This document shows, in pieces, positions 11,901 through 25,319 of a stretch of DNA of 64,000 nucleotides (position 1 is the stretch's first letter; each line of letters opens with the position of its first letter). Made by a program: the position numbers and the translations under genes. Origin of the DNA: Galerina marginata (lineage: Eukaryota > Basidiomycota > Agaricomycetes > Agaricales > Galerinaceae); the NCBI GenBank assembly GCA_023014335.1, contig JAECYW010000022.1, positions 682,001 through 746,000 of the forward strand, written 5' to 3'. The notes beneath the pieces are model-generated. The model was not told the DNA's origin and ran no database searches. It saw only the letters and a list, made by a program, of their open reading frames with translations.

Positions 11901-14900
11901 CCTTGATCGTGACGAGAACTTCATTTCGTTTGCTGGCTACCTGGAGATAGTCGGATATTGTCGGCGAAGATCCTGAGGGTTGTGATGAAATGTAGATCTT
12001 GCGCAAAAGCTGTGAGGTGTTGTCAGATAAACAAACTGTTAGACAAAAACTCGAATTTACCTCAAAAAAGACGAAAGGAGTGACGAAGCTTCTGAAAACG
12101 CTCCACCAGACCCGTGCAAACTCTGTGCGGTCCACCACAAGTTCTCGCGTCATTCCCTCACGGAGAGACATTTCACCATTGTCATCGGCCTACAGATACG
12201 GAAATGTTGTCGAGGCCATGGACAAGAACGTTGACCAAAGTGCTTCAGCGTCCCTGCTTGAACGATCACTCGCAATGGAGGGTCAGATGAAGGTTCCGCC
12301 GTAACAAAATTCGTGCGATTGAGATGCGACACGGAAGGTAACGAACTGCCGTCGCGCAACGCTTGTCTTCCGGTCCAGACCATGAGACGAGCTCGGCTTG
12401 ACGCGAATGGATGGGTTTCGGCTGACCTGACTTCTCTGCCCCAGGGTCGGCAGAGCTCGGAGGACGAGAAGGCGCGCGAGACGACGGCCGAGAGCTGGGA
12501 GCAGATTCAAACCCGCCACCCTGGACCACCTAACAGAAGGTCTCCGTTATAGACCTGTAATCACAGTGCCACCATGGCCCAAAATGAGCTGCTTCGTGAA
12601 ATCTTGCTTCATAGCGAGGCTGTGGAGCTGGCGTCCCGCTTCTTGGCGTAAGTTGAGCAGTCAAGGCTGCGCTGCATATCAGAGGTATCGCTATCATAGC
12701 GTCCACGAACTAACTTCGAGCGATCGATCAATGTCAGAGCTGGAAGTGGGTCGGGGAACAAGAGGGGAACCAAAGAGGTTGAAGAGTTCGTCCTCGTCCA
12801 GAAATAGGGCTCAAAAAGCCCTTTTCGCCTAGGGTTCAGCAGGCAAGAGATAACGACATGAACTGTTCCACACTGAAAGATGTGAGCCTAAGATGTGAGA
12901 AAAATTTACGGATACAATACATACCGTTGGAACTTAACAGCATAGCCACTCGTAACTCCTCCTTCAGCAGCTACATTATGCCAAAATGCCACCAGCTTAC
13001 GAACCTCCTCGCCAACCTCCTTTTCCTGACACGTAGGTCTTCCTAGGGCAAAGCAAGAACTGACGTCCTGAAGCCCTCAAATATCGATTTGGCCTTGAGC
13101 ATGTGATCGACAGGTGATTACTGACTTCACTATCTGCGGTCGCCTTGGCTAGTTCTTCGCTCAGTCGAACTTTAATGTCGCCTCCCCAAACTGTCGTTGG
13201 AGGCGCCGCCGATGCAGACGACAAATCGCGGTCATTGGTAGGATTGACCCACGATTCGAATGGCTGCCAAAGCCTGGGGGTCAACGCGCTTCCAGGCCTT
13301 GTCAAGTCGAGCAACAGGCCGAGAGCACAAAGCAGCCGAGATGGCGCGCCATGAACACTCATCGCCAGCAGCACGACACAGTTCTCCAATTCTCGCCCAG
13401 ACCGATATCAGCTCCGAGCGAGAATGTGTCCGCGAGGTCTGCACATTCCCCGTTCCTCCGACCGACGTCCTGGAGAAGCCAAGTGATTGGGAGTAGACGG
13501 GAACTGACTCGGAGTAGGAGGGTAGTTGCCGTAGTTTTGGTGGCTCGAAGTATCCGCTCCGAGGATCTGGAGGAGGACCAACTTGGTCAGCCAATGTGGC
13601 TGGTCGTCGCTCCCAAAAAGCGGCCTCGAGGCGTGGTTCGGTATCGAGTCCTGCTCGTTGTCCTGCTCCGACGAGCCTTCTGTGACGAAGTCGGCTGTAA
13701 TGTTGTCCGGACACTGGTCCAGCACGGATCGATGAAACAGTGACAAGCTTCTCGCCACCAGAAGGGGATCAAAAGAGAGCAGAACATCTCGAGTGAGGCC
13801 TTCTTCTTGCAAGGCAGACCAAGGAAATTGGTTGAGTATAGGCGGCAAATTAGGTCGTGGAGATTGCTGCTTTTCGTAAGACCGGAAATCTAGATGAACA
13901 GGGGGAAATAGAGCGTCTAACAAGGATATCATCTTGCCGCCGTCGTCCGGTCGAGGCGAGAATGCGTTAACATTAGGCGACGAAGAACCGGGAATTGGAG
14001 AAGGATAAAAAATAGCCTGAGAGGAGCTTGAAACTGGAATGCTAGACGAAAAGTTAGGGTCCTTCGGCACTGAGAGCTACACCAGGAATGGTGTCGCGCT
14101 TCCAATCGTCCCACGCCGACACGTCGGCGGGTTGCCCATGATAGCGAAGATAGTCATTTGCGAGCAAAGCCACCCGCGATTTGACCTCGTCTTGGCGGGT
14201 CTCTTCTTCGCCGCTGACGAGATAGGAGCAACACCTGAGGAACTCCAACTCGAAAGTCTGCCGTCCAACAAGGGAAGGCAGAGAAAATAGCACGGAGGAT
14301 GCAAATTCTTGCCACTTGTGCTTGACATCGGTCTCGCCTTCAGAAGCATCTTCTGTTGACGGCGTTGAAAAAGTAGTCGCGAAAGACCAGTTTCATGGGT
14401 AAGTGCTTCGAAAGTCCCTTTCTCAATGGTGTTGGAAGCGTCGAGGATCAGATCCGGATGCGTTTTCCTGCCCCAATATGCTCTCTTCTTCCTGCCCATG
14501 GTGCTAGAACCGCCCTCTTCTCTCCCCTTGCTCTTCTTGGACGCATCTTCCAACTGAGCACTGGAAGGTTCGAGGCTGGCAGTCATCATCTTCCTCTGCA
14601 GAAGGAGGGACAAGACCGGTTGGAAAAAGATCTTTGATCGCGTTGGACCTGTCTCCAGGAGGCTTATAGAAGTAAAGTTTCGACCCCTTAAGCTCGAGCT
14701 TGAATGGTTTCCAGCCTTTAGACAGTGGCAGATTGGCCTGGTTGAAGTTTGTCGGAACATCGGCGAGACGGTTGATGAAACCACTGTGGAAGACAATCTG
14801 AGAAGACCGTTTCGGGTCGATGGCGGTTTGTTCTTGGTCTTGGTTGGGCTCGACAATTGTGGGAGGAGGAAGTAGCGTTGTAGTCCGATGTGTAGTTGGA

Positions 14901-15911
14901 GAAGGTGCTGCATTCGAATCATGGATCTGCTTGTTGTGGTTCGAGCCACCAAAGCCAAAGCCAAAAGCGGCTCTGGTCGGAGTACCCTGAGGAGGGTATG
15001 GGTCTTTCTCGTTATCTCTATCGTTTCCACGTTGCGGGCTAGGAGGGTATCGAGGTGTGGCCAATTTAGAGGGTAATTTAGGGGTAAACGAATGCGATCG
15101 TGTGTGGACGTGGGTGGGTGAGCCCGTCACGGGTATGGGGTCTTGTTCATCGACAGGGGTTGAAATGGAAATAGCAACAGTAGGGAGAGTCGCACTGCGG
15201 GGAGGAGATGACGATGGAGGCGTTGTGCTGACTGTTGGGAACGGATGTCGGCCGTTTAGTACGCTTCCGGACGAAGTCGGACTGGAAGGAGAAACAGCAC
15301 TGGCATTGCTACCACTCCGACTGCGGTATTCCGCAACCCGCTCTTGGAAAGAAGTTTTGATAGGAGAAAAATGGGGAGGTGGGACTTTGCTCAGATCGTC
15401 TGCAGATCTTGACCAAGCTTTTCGAGAAGCATTACGGAGATCTCCTAGTGCTGGTGGCCGGTGAGGGGTAGTCGGACTCGACGGTGTGCTCGGGGTATAC
15501 ATTCTCGAGAGTTCAAGTGATCCTTGGGGTCGAGCAGAGAGGTCAAGCACAGACCTGAATTGAATTTGAGAATCGTTGTAAGCGAAACAAATGCATAAAT
15601 CTAGAATGAAAGATAACTCACCGGCTCGCAACCCCTTCATACCTGTCTAAAATTGGCCTTGGGTCGGTCGGTTGAGAAATTTTGTGCTTTCTACCGCCAG
15701 AACCGCCATTCATCTTCATCTCAGGAGCAGTCGATGGGATTTTTGACGCAGATGCACTGCGACTGAACCATTTGGACGGTCTGCTCAAGAATTGGGTAAA
15801 GCCGGATGATGGCGAAGTCGACCTCGGATGAAGCGAGGAGGATGGACCATTCGGCGTCAACGAGTCCTGCGGATTTTGAGAATTAGGCGAAAGGCCACGT
15901 CGTGGTGCCAT
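8976..15911 (-). CDS. BEM2: Bem2-like RasGEF/PH/RhoGAP regulator of Rho GTPases
   Basis: Multi-domain GTPase regulator with the domain order of yeast Bem2, a Rho GAP for bud emergence and polarity. Exon 1 (ATG at 15909-15911) encodes a Ser/Pro-rich start, then a 67-nt intron (15555-15621). A PH-like segment (SGFINRLADVPTNF...KLYFYKPPGD) lies at about 14800-14640. Helical RasGEF-type sequence spans 14400-12860. A RasGEF-N motif (LRVIVQAGTL, then ELVVDRTEFARVWWSVFRSF) lies at 12290-12000, and a RasGEF-like catalytic region (DLDRMDPE...CIRAYGIIRKWLISK) at 11650-10830. A basic coiled stretch follows, then a PH domain at about 10270-10070, then RhoGAP from 9960. The RhoGAP arginine finger is present in GIYRIAGAT. 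A short acidic tail ends at TGA 8976-8978. About 20 single-base indels, mostly +1, interrupt it. The domains stay conserved across every break, so I treat it as one gene in poor sequence rather than a clear pseudogene. Confidence 0.82.
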
Positions 15912-18900
15912 AACGATGGTAAAATCGTCGGTTTCGTGTCGTAACGGGTTAATGAGGCCTGTTGAAATGCACCAGAAAATATGGTGTCACCCAGTGCACA
16001 CGTAGACCTTTTTGCTGTCTTTCTTCGCCCCTAAGCCAGACGCTGTTAACCTGAATAAAATCAAGGGAGAAAACGCGTACTTTGACTACAGCCTAGTCGT
16101 GGACAACAGAAAGGTACAGGTCATGGGTGACGGGGATAAAGAAAGGTTTGCCGCAACTGTAAACAGGTCGGAGTTGATTTGTTTACAATTCTCTCTGATT
16201 TCCGACTTCCACCAGGGTTCGAATTCCAACTTCCGAACGGCCATTTGTATTCAGATAAGTAAAGTACCATCTGTCAAGGTGTGCGACGTTTTTACCCGTT
16301 ACTGATTGTCAACTACTAACTGACAGCCACTAGACTTGGTTCAACGCACTGGCGAAGACGAAATTTCTGAAATGTTCAGCTAGATCTTGGCTAGATCTCT
16401 CCTGGACAACGATCTGCAACACCCGCCGCGTTGAGGATTTCATTATTCATATGGCAGATCCGGTGACTTTTAACGTTGGGCGGTACGCATGCGCCTCCGT
16501 TCTCGCGCTGACGTCCGTCTCCTGCCGTCACCAGATAGCTTGAGGACTTAGCAGCGGGAACGAGCCACCCCATTGCAAGTTCAAATCAAATGTCACCCCT
16601 AACGTCTCCTGTCATTGGGGGTCTTCAAACCAGGCCATTTCAGCACTTGTAGCGCAATGCTTATTTTTGGCCTGCTCGTCGTGTCCGCCTCATCTCCCCC
16701 AGCCGGAGAGACATGTCCGCAATTTCCTCCGAAGCCGATCTATTTCTGTTTTACCTGGCTAGCAAAAGATAGAGGTTATACATCAGACCACATTCTTTGT
16801 CGCTTCTCCGAACAGCACGAAAGTCGCACAATGTCTGCAGAAATTGGGTGGATACATAGCACGGTGAGTCCTTTCGCCACTAAGAATAACGTCAATTATG
16901 AAAATCTTCAATTTACAAGTACACAGGCCTGGGCTACTGCGACGATCACCGTGTCCTATAGCTAGCCGCGTAAGTTTGACGAACGTTCCCACCAGGCCGA
17001 GATAAAGTCGTTGACTTGTTTTATTACACTGATGCTTACAACTTCCTATTTTTCATAGCCGATGACTTTCAGGCGCATTAACCGCTCTCACTTTCTATTA
17101 TCGCCGGAAAGCACATACACGCAAACGGCGCCTAAGCTGTCAGTTGCTCAGCAATCTTGACCCCCAAGAGTCGAGAGTTTCCCAACGCGGACCAGCGACT
17201 TAAATCAAGTGGAAGAACCCAGGTGCGGCTATATGATTACAGCCTTGAGTTAGGTTACGTACATAGGTATTCGGTTCGCGAATCATTACTCTAAATGCCA
17301 ATGTTTCAAAAACTGATTGCTGTCTAATTCTTCGTCTAGAATTTACCAAGACTGAACAAGATAAGGGATAAGGTAGCTCCGACAGCGGAAGTAAAGCAAC
17401 GCCGGCAGGCCTCAAGTTTCATGGCCTGCAAAAAATTGGGGTGCATCCTCCAACATTAACCTCGCCTCATAATTTGCGATAGCAGGTAAGGACCTTTACA
17501 TAAATTAATGAACACACAGGCCCGTTCCTCATTGTTCGTCCCTTTCCTTCAAGTTTCCGAGTTGGTGAAGCGCTGATTATGACAGGTTTGACGCCCAGGC
17601 TTCCCTACCCGTTTCATATAGATCGAAGGAACAAGCGGATGGCTCTATATGTTTACACTCTTCCAATCTGCACATCCATATAACGCCTGTCCAGTGTCCT
17701 CCCGAGTGCCATCTTTCTTGTAAAAGAGAGGTCTTCTTCGAGATTCCCGCGAACGTGTAAATATAATTAACGGGATAACTGAATACCGGGAAAAAACACG
17801 GTCAAACCTTCAGAAGGCGCCGAAGACGACAGCCTTCTTCGCTTCCCAAATCATGGCCTGCAAACTTGCATGGGTTTCGTCGTTGTCTCTTTTGAAGTCA
17901 AACAAAGCGAGCGCCCTTCAGTTGCCTATCTTTTCCCACTACTCGACCACTCCGTTACAATGCGTTATTCATAACAGGCCACCTGTAAGGTCGCATGGAC
18001 GTACCCTAGCCACCCCAATCAACCCTGAAGAATATAAGCCAAGCATAAAATGTCCAAAGTGGAGGTATGTGCTCTTACAAGATGCTGGGATTAGCGAGGT
18101 TAAAGGCTTCGCTGGGCATTAAACTAAATGCGAACACTACTATCCAATTCTCACCCATCCTGCCAAATGCAAAGAGGACATTCAACAAAGTGAGGCGCCA
18201 TCTCGTCACATCATATCGAATCTGAAAGCTATGTTTAACCAAGGTTCGTGATTGATAGCGAGTATGCAATGACCGCCGACTAGGCCATCCCGGAGGGCTG
18301 ATACATGCGGCGATGTCACCGTCGCCGCCAGTGGCCACTGTATGGTTACAACATACGTGCAGCACGTCGCATCCTACTGCATTTTTATCTTTTTTTCGCG
18401 ACGGTCGATAAGATTTTGCGGCCGGCGGGACAGGAAGACTATGCAGGCTGACTTGGCCTTGAATGATTGTCGGCGTAGCTTTCAATCAGGCAGACAACGA
18501 ACGACTCGGAAAGGTTACTCTTCCAAATGGCAAAGCGTTGTGATTTGGTGAAGGGCATTTCACGTAAGGTCGAAGCAAATATATTCCAATGTCTTTCGAC
18601 TTCTGGAGCCTTATAAAATTCGAAGGCGTCAACGGTCCATTCTCAATTCTGTGTGTACCACCCTGGGCCTGGGTGTGGCATGGGCATGGTTATCATGGAT
18701 GGGGGAAAGGAGGAATGAATATGTGCCAGTCTGAATCATCGTTGAAGAGTGACAGAGAGACACATGGTTTCTAGGAAAACGTCCAGGTAATGAGCTCACA
18801 AACCCCGTGTATAGCAGGTGTGGAGACAACCACTCCACCTACTCTGTTCTGTCGTACCACAACGGTACGTAATGCTTTTCAAGTCGTACATATGGCCAGT

Positions 18901-19982
18901 CTGTGTCGGCATGAGAAGCATATGGAAAGTATTTGACGCGTCATGCATAACTTCGAATCCCTCCCATTCCTATGTAGTGAATGTATTGAGAAAAGAAGCC
19001 TCAAGAGATATTTAAATGGAACCCAGAATGAGATGCCTGCCAGTGGAAGCTCAAGATCGACAGGAAACGAGAAAAGCGACTAGCAAATGGAAGAGAACCA
19101 TACACAACCTCCCGGCGTATTAGTGATGATTCAAGACTGGAAATGCTTTCGCTCGCCGTGGCCTCCACGATTGAATATTGGCAATTGGACCACGATAGTA
19201 TAAGCTTATAAGGCGAATTCGCCCATGGCTCCTGATGCAAGGGACGAAGGAGATGGAAGGACCTCGAAGCTCAACACATAGGTGTAATTCTAACAGCGAG
19301 GATGAGGGCGAGAGCAGCCTTGGCCAGCCCGGGCATCATTTCTGTAGAGGAATACTGAACTCAGACGACCTGCAGATCTGGTGCAAGCACCCGGCACTGA
19401 TCTATAATTAATTTTAATTTGGAAGTACTATAGCTATTGCTGGATAAACGTCCAACTCAGGTCATGTCAAGTCGAAGATCTCATATTACTCGGTCAAGGA
19501 CAATATTATAAAATTATAGTACAAGGTACTCCTACTTATTATAAAGTCTTAAACTATTAGGCGTGTGGCGGCAGAACCAGGGTTGCGAGTACTTTGCGCT
19601 GAGCGCGACGCGACGCAGAGTGTACTCACGTGAAAGAGAGTGTCACGAGAGTGCAGGCGGACTTTGCCATGGGAAGCCGTTACATAAGTTTCAAATACCT
19701 GTCCCGCTTCCACCAACGTCAAGCGAAGCAGTTGGCGTACTTATACACCTTACCTTATGACCTGCGAGCCTTCGGTGCAAGGTATTCGGCAGGACTGCCT
19801 CGTGTTCTCCCCGTGTCAATTACATGGCGTAGTACTGAAGTCGCTCTTTTTTTGCGCACTTCTTTGTCAACTGCCCACTCCCAAAGGGACGGACGCTACA
19901 GATCTCCACGGTCATGCTAAAACCAGATAGTGCTTTCTTATACTTCATTTTTCATCTACTTTATATTGGCCATCCTTCACGA
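15912..19982. other. Long gene-poor stretch
   Basis: About 4 kb upstream of the Bem2-like gene. The largest frames are a plus-strand one at 16615-16965, with a weak hydrophobic start at an internal Met (MLIFGLLVVSASS), and a 97-codon frame at 16012-16305. Neither has a recognisable domain or paralogue in the window. The part near 19390-19550 is AT-rich. I see no transposon ORF, terminal repeat or RNA gene. Confidence 0.45.
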
Positions 19983-20697
19983 ATGCTGCGAAAACTCTGG
20001 CTCGCTCATGAGGACGATAAATCAGAGGCTTGGAGTGCATTCTACGAGACCACCAAGGAGTCTTTTCGTTCAACCGCCTATCCTGGTGAGCTAAATTATA
20101 GGCGCCTTCTCTATTTCATCAAACTCAGATGAATCTACCGCAGAAAAAAAATCTGTGCAGGCAGCTTTGATTGCATCTGCAGCCGGTGCGTTATTGGCAA
20201 CACCCTGCAAGCGAAAATGTTGTCCCTCGCACGCTGCTTCTCATAAGTCTTACGTGCAGTATCATTGCTGCTTCCACTTCGACAACGCTCCTTTCCTCCA
20301 TGACTTACACCGATCCATCTCTGATTGCCCACCAGTGGAGCTTAATGGGGATAAAGTATGTTATACTGCTTTGTGCGCCTGCTGGTTGGCTTTCGAATTC
20401 TTTGTTGGCATTTGAAGTGGCATTATTGGCAATTGTATGGGCTACTGATGCGCTACCGGCCAAAGTTATTATCACGACCTTGATCGGATTTGCATTTATC
20501 ATGGCATTTGCCCTTCCGATTTCGATGGGTGGTATCGAGGATGAATTCCACATCTTGCTCGGTATCCACAAGTCAGCAAATCATCGCACTCTCCTGCCCT
20601 CTCCAGGCAAGTGACCGCAAGTCTTTATTTGCCTCACTTTGACAAGGTTGATGAACTAATGCATCTTTATTGGCGGGGTAGAAGCAGCAAGAATTAG
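19983..20697 (+). CDS. Small multi-pass membrane protein, function unknown
   Basis: The ATG at 19983 starts a soluble segment (MLRKLWLAHEDDKSEAWSAF). A 43-nt intron (20086-20128) leads to DESTAEKKSVQAALIASAAG, and then about four hydrophobic segments (LLLISLTCSIIAAS, YVILLCAPAGWLSN, LAFEVALLAIVWA, VIITTLIGFAFIM). A last intron (GTCAGC...CTCCAG, about 20571-20606) gives a tail ending HFDKVDELMHLYWRG and TAG 20695-20697. One extra A in an AAAA run (20214-20217) breaks the frame before NVVPRTLLLI. Proteins of this general look are common in Agaricomycetes, but I know of no function. Both neighbours are far away. Confidence 0.65.
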
Positions 20698-21829
20698 GCA
20701 AGAATACCGCGCAGAATTACAAAGGAGAATAATTGCAATGAACACGACTTATTCTAGTTCAACACGATCACCCTGTTCCGGACAGCCATACAACTACCGC
20801 TCCGGTCGCCCATGAATCCATACGTGCCCTGATGAATCTGGATAGTATGAATCGCAATGCAGAAGCCTGATGGTCCCTTCGTGATTGTGTCAGGGAGCTA
20901 AAGCCCCAGTGTGTGGAACATGCAGCAGAACGAAGTCATGCAAGTATGTAATTTGCGACGTGGGAATGCCTCATTCTAATGTTAATGGCTATATAGAATA
21001 CACCCTTTGCTACTTAAATAATCCAGTCACAAAGCTTGTGAACTGCGACGTCCAAGATAAAGATATCGTGTACCATTATTTCCATCTTCGGTTTGATTAG
21101 GAGCATGCACGTGGTTCAATGCAGAGTATCTGCGACGAAGAAGAGCTACATAGGAACCAGCACTGGACGTGCTGGTATCGGTGTCTCCGAGATTCAAATT
21201 GTGCCACGGCTGGAACAATGATACGAGGTAGCAGAAGTGGCAATGTTGCCTAGATTAAACTGTTTTGGAATTTCAGGCCACGGGCCATTTGAAGCCCAAG
21301 ACCAAGATTTACGAGTTTAAGGCCCGGTGGATAAGGCAATCGAAGTTCAAGAGGCCAACCTGGGGACGGAGAAGTTGTACTGGTGTAGGAGGAAAAAGAT
21401 GACAGGTGCGAATGGAGATTTGTTGAGTTGAGTCTTGAGTCTTGACAAGACTTATCTGTTTGGTAATCGCCTCAACTCAAACACGCTACGCCAAAGTCAA
21501 AGAAGAAATGCTCAATTAAAGAAAGGTTGGGAACTAGCTGTAAGAAATAGGTAAACTGGAAACCTAAGGCCGCATTTGCGAAGTCGCGGCCATCCGTCCT
21601 AAATCTTGCGTGAGGGTCTCTTCGGATTTACCATATCAAGCATTGGCGAGTACTTGCAAATAATGGTTTTGTTTCAGATTCTTATTCCAGATTTATACAA
21701 AGTCGGCGGGAAAGTGTACAGACGATTAAAACCAAGTGACCACTGCGTTCAACGAATTCCCTCCGGGAAAAAGGTAGTGCCAATATGTAATGCCATTTGT
21801 AAACACGAAGGCATTGATTTTTCCTGCGA
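20698..21829. other. Intergenic, nothing recognised
   Basis: 1.1 kb between the membrane-protein gene and the 3' end of the expansin-like gene; these two genes converge. Only short unremarkable frames. No repeat or RNA gene seen. Confidence 0.45.
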
Positions 21830-22872
21830 TCAGCAGCTCGTAGTCTCGATGTCGATATTAAGATTTCCTTGCTGAGAGTTGGAGATAATATTAGACCATT
21901 GGGATTCATGAAAAGAGTTGACTCACGAAGGAAGAGAGAGTGCTCCTCGCAGTGGTAGCGATGTCAAGAGCGTTCACGCCACTTGCCTCGCAGGCTTCTC
22001 GGTCTGGAACAGTCTAGCAACAGAAAGTCATTGAGTGCCGTCGTGCACAAGACTATCGGAAGCATTCTTACCCCACCAAACGAAGCGGTCTTGCAATAGT
22101 TTGCCGGATGTGTTGCGGGACACGCGTCAATGATTTTCACCTTGATGGTTTTGCCCGAACAAGAGCCACTGGTCTCGCCATCGAGAGATCCAGTACCTGG
22201 ATAACGGATTAGAATTCCTGGCGCTGTGCAGAATGTGTTTTTGCGCATGTACTGATCGCAACACATACACTTAACGTTGAAACACTATATATATAAATTA
22301 GTGAGGTAATTAGTCGGTGAGTTTATTAAAACTTACTTGGCCGCACACTTGTTCACCTGGACAGGCGGCTATTTGAGATATCAGCAAGGTCAGCCCACAG
22401 CCCGCAGCGAGGCAGTTTCTTACTCACGTCCAGCGCAGTTTGTGCATGCACCTCTGCCGTTACTGTTAAAGAGTTCAATCTTGTGAAATTAAATAAGAAT
22501 ATCCGTTGGATGTAATTACCACTTGCTGGCATCTTTGCTTCCCTGGCACTTGGCACCAGTCCAGAGGGGCGAAAGATCAGACATGGCCGAAGCAAAAATG
22601 TTATTTCCCTGAGAGTTAGTCGGACTGAAGCCTGATCGCAGAATGAGGTATGTTAAAATTGTTGGAAAGGTGATCATGACCGGTATCTTACCTGAACATG
22701 CAACGCCGCTCTGGGTACTATACTAGAAGAGAGTAGGATCAGCAACAGTACTTAGGTTTTGACAAAATTTACTGACATCGTTGAAGGTAGTGACACCGGC
22801 CGCGGCACTGACCACAGTCACCTTGGCAAGGAAACCGATGAGGAGAGCAGAGGTAGCCGCGAGTTTGAACAT
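21830..22872 (-). CDS. Secreted expansin-like (barwin/double-psi beta-barrel) protein
   Basis: Small Cys-rich secreted protein likely to act on cell-wall polysaccharides. The ATG at 22870-22872 gives a signal peptide, MFKLAATSALLIGFL then VVSAAAG. Eight or so exons follow, split by 45-80 nt introns. The mature part has SGVACS, NNIFASAMSDLSPLWTGAKC, CTNC, VCGQCFNVKCMCCDQY, VKIIDACPATHPANYCK and ALDIATTARSTLSSF, and ends IETTSC at TGA 21830-21832. The Cys pattern and the IIDACPATHP motif are those of fungal expansin-like proteins with a barwin-like fold. I see no carbohydrate-binding module. One extra G at an exon start (CCC at 22607-22609 on the plus strand) gives a stop unless removed; the other junctions splice in frame. 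Confidence 0.8.
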
Positions 22873-25319
22873 TTCTGAGATTTCGCGACTTTCGAAGATT
22901 GGGAAACTAGATGTCTTGAAGATAATTTATGCTTTCCGCTAGACATTTTATATTCTTCTTGAATGTCATCGGTAGATAATTTTCTGAAATTAGAGCCGAC
23001 ATACGCAGCCGTTTGACTACGGATGCAATCCACAAAGTTCATGACCGGAGTGGAGGGCTTCTGCCGTTTGCTTCTGTCGTCATGATTGAGGGACATGTGA
23101 ACAACAAAGCGTATTACTATTGGAACGCAAAATCTCAGCGTGGGCTAACCAGGAGTCAAAAAGGAGCATTGCCTCCGTAAAAAACTCCGGATCTGATTCA
23201 ACTTCTTGAACTGCACATTTTTCCAACGCAATTGAAGTATTTCGGATTTGCTGTGGGTGAACAGCTACTAAATGTTGGATACAAGTGACGGTCAGTAGAA
23301 ATCAGCAGGTGAGGGTTAAAAACAAACCCGGTGTCAGTCAATTTAATATCGACCGAGAATGATCCACTCTTTAGACAAATGGTAGGTGGGTTGAGATCCT
23401 CATAGCCGTCGTAACATGGCTCTCAGGAAGAGATTCGTTACCGAGAAAAGGCCGTCAGATCTGGGAGGTTGGAGGCTAATATATGATCCAATTTGGAGAT
23501 GTGGGGTAGATGAACCAAGAATAGTCTCTACGCGGGAAATATTCTTCTATCAGACAAAATGGAGGGAGTAGTGGCTCATGGAAGAGACAAAAAACTAACC
23601 CGGGGATTGGATACAACTGTCTTAATTCCGTAGGGCAAGCATGTATGCTCACTCGTTTTCTTCTTCGTTTTCCTTTTGTGATTCTATCATTACCAATTGT
23701 CCTTGCTGTCGGGAAAAGGAAGTTGGCCTTCAACACGCTGCATTTCAGATTCATTAAAGCCAGGTCAGCTGGCTCGCTTTGAACACGCACTTAATGACAA
23801 GATATCCTTTCCCGTTTATTCCCTTCTCTAGTCATGCCTTCAGAAACTGTCAAAGACTCAAAGTCGACGATATGACACCCCGGAGTAACGATATACTTTT
23901 TCCATCCGATACTAGTCTGATTCTCCTATGTTCTGGCGATAAATAACGATCTTTTGAAATTTATTAAATAATGGAGTTTTGCTTCATCAGAACTCACCAT
24001 CCATCTGGACACCTCACAATGAGATTTCCTTCTATATTTACCAGAACGGATGAGGACGAGACCACCCGATACAGGCCATCACAACGGTGCCTGTGTTCAA
24101 ATAGGCAGCTATGAAAATTCATCTAAATCGAAAAGCATTTATCCGTTGCCCTTCACTGGGAACATATCGGGGCCCACGGACAATGGATGCCGGGTTCTTC
24201 GTTTCAGAGAATCGCTACGAGGGAGGTTGGTCAGAGCTGCCCAGATCAGTCACACAAAAAGCATATCATTAAACTATATACCAAATCCGCGTCAGCGAAT
24301 GAACACTATCAGTTTTTGGCGCTTACAACCTTTTCGATCAGAGCTCTGAGGTGCTGTACGTGGCTAGGGGAATATCAACACTAGTTAGCCATAACAACAC
24401 CGTCATGGAATGAATTCACATTTTTCACGGCAGTGTTGATCCCTTAGTTCTTGTTCAGGTTAGGGGATAGTTTCGCCACTACAAGAGATCCATACCGGAA
24501 TAAACCAAAGTGCTGGAATAAATCGATGTCAAGATCAAAATCTAATCAACAAAAGCCGAGAATGCAGATTGCCTTGGAGACACCAGATACGTAGCCCAAG
24601 GATAAATCAGCCCTACGTGAACCTACGAAGATGACGGCGAGGGGCGGTGGAAAAGGACGTTAGGGAGTTGGTGCCAGAAAACACGGAACGCGGGTAGAAG
24701 TGCAGGAAGTCGCAGCCTGCAGTCATAGCGTGGTATCGCCAACAACAGGCAGGGTTGCAGAACGGGGCGGATGAACTTGAAGAGGGTGGTGCTATGCAAT
24801 TCTTAGGCTTCGAAGTAAGCCGTAGACCTATACAGCGCGAAAGTAAAAAGGTTCAATAGAATCAATACACACCCGAAACCCTTCTATTCTGAATCCTGCC
24901 TCACTAAAGCCCCACCTGCAGGCGACATAAGTATTTGCAGATCTGAGGCGTGCGAGGATGCGCCCAACTTAAAGGACAGCAACAGGCTACTCCTCGCACT
25001 TCGTCAACCGGCAGAGCCAGGGTGTGTTTACCATTTCCGGAGAAAGCTATGGGGAAGAAACATTGTTTAATACCAGTAATTGGTGAAATATCGATGAAAA
25101 CGTACAAAGATGCATGGTATATTGTGCAAAAAGCCAAGAGCAGACCGGCTGTACAGGCAGGAGGCGTTGAGTGAAAGAAAGCTGAACGAGGGTCCGAGGG
25201 ACAAACGCGAGTGAACTAAAAATACGGGACACGTTCACGTGATCAGTCACCTCGGCAGGCACCCTCGGGAGACTCTTACAATGACATACATCCTACTCAA
25301 ATCCTACTTACAGGCTACA
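22873..25319. other. Gene-poor stretch
   Basis: About 2.4 kb between the divergent expansin-like and kinase-like genes. The 23.5-23.8 kb minus-strand frame (104 codons) and others have no recognisable motif. The promoters of both neighbours should lie at its ends. Confidence 0.45.

Noticed and set aside
12313..15464. Many plus-strand open frames of 70-130 codons opposite the Bem2-like gene
   Set aside because: They lie antisense to conserved exons, show no recognisable motifs, and follow from the high GC content of the Ser/Pro-rich coding strand.
16615..16965. Possible small secreted protein with a hydrophobic segment
   Set aside because: The hydrophobic stretch is not at the N-terminus of the open frame, and the rest has no Cys pattern or known motif.
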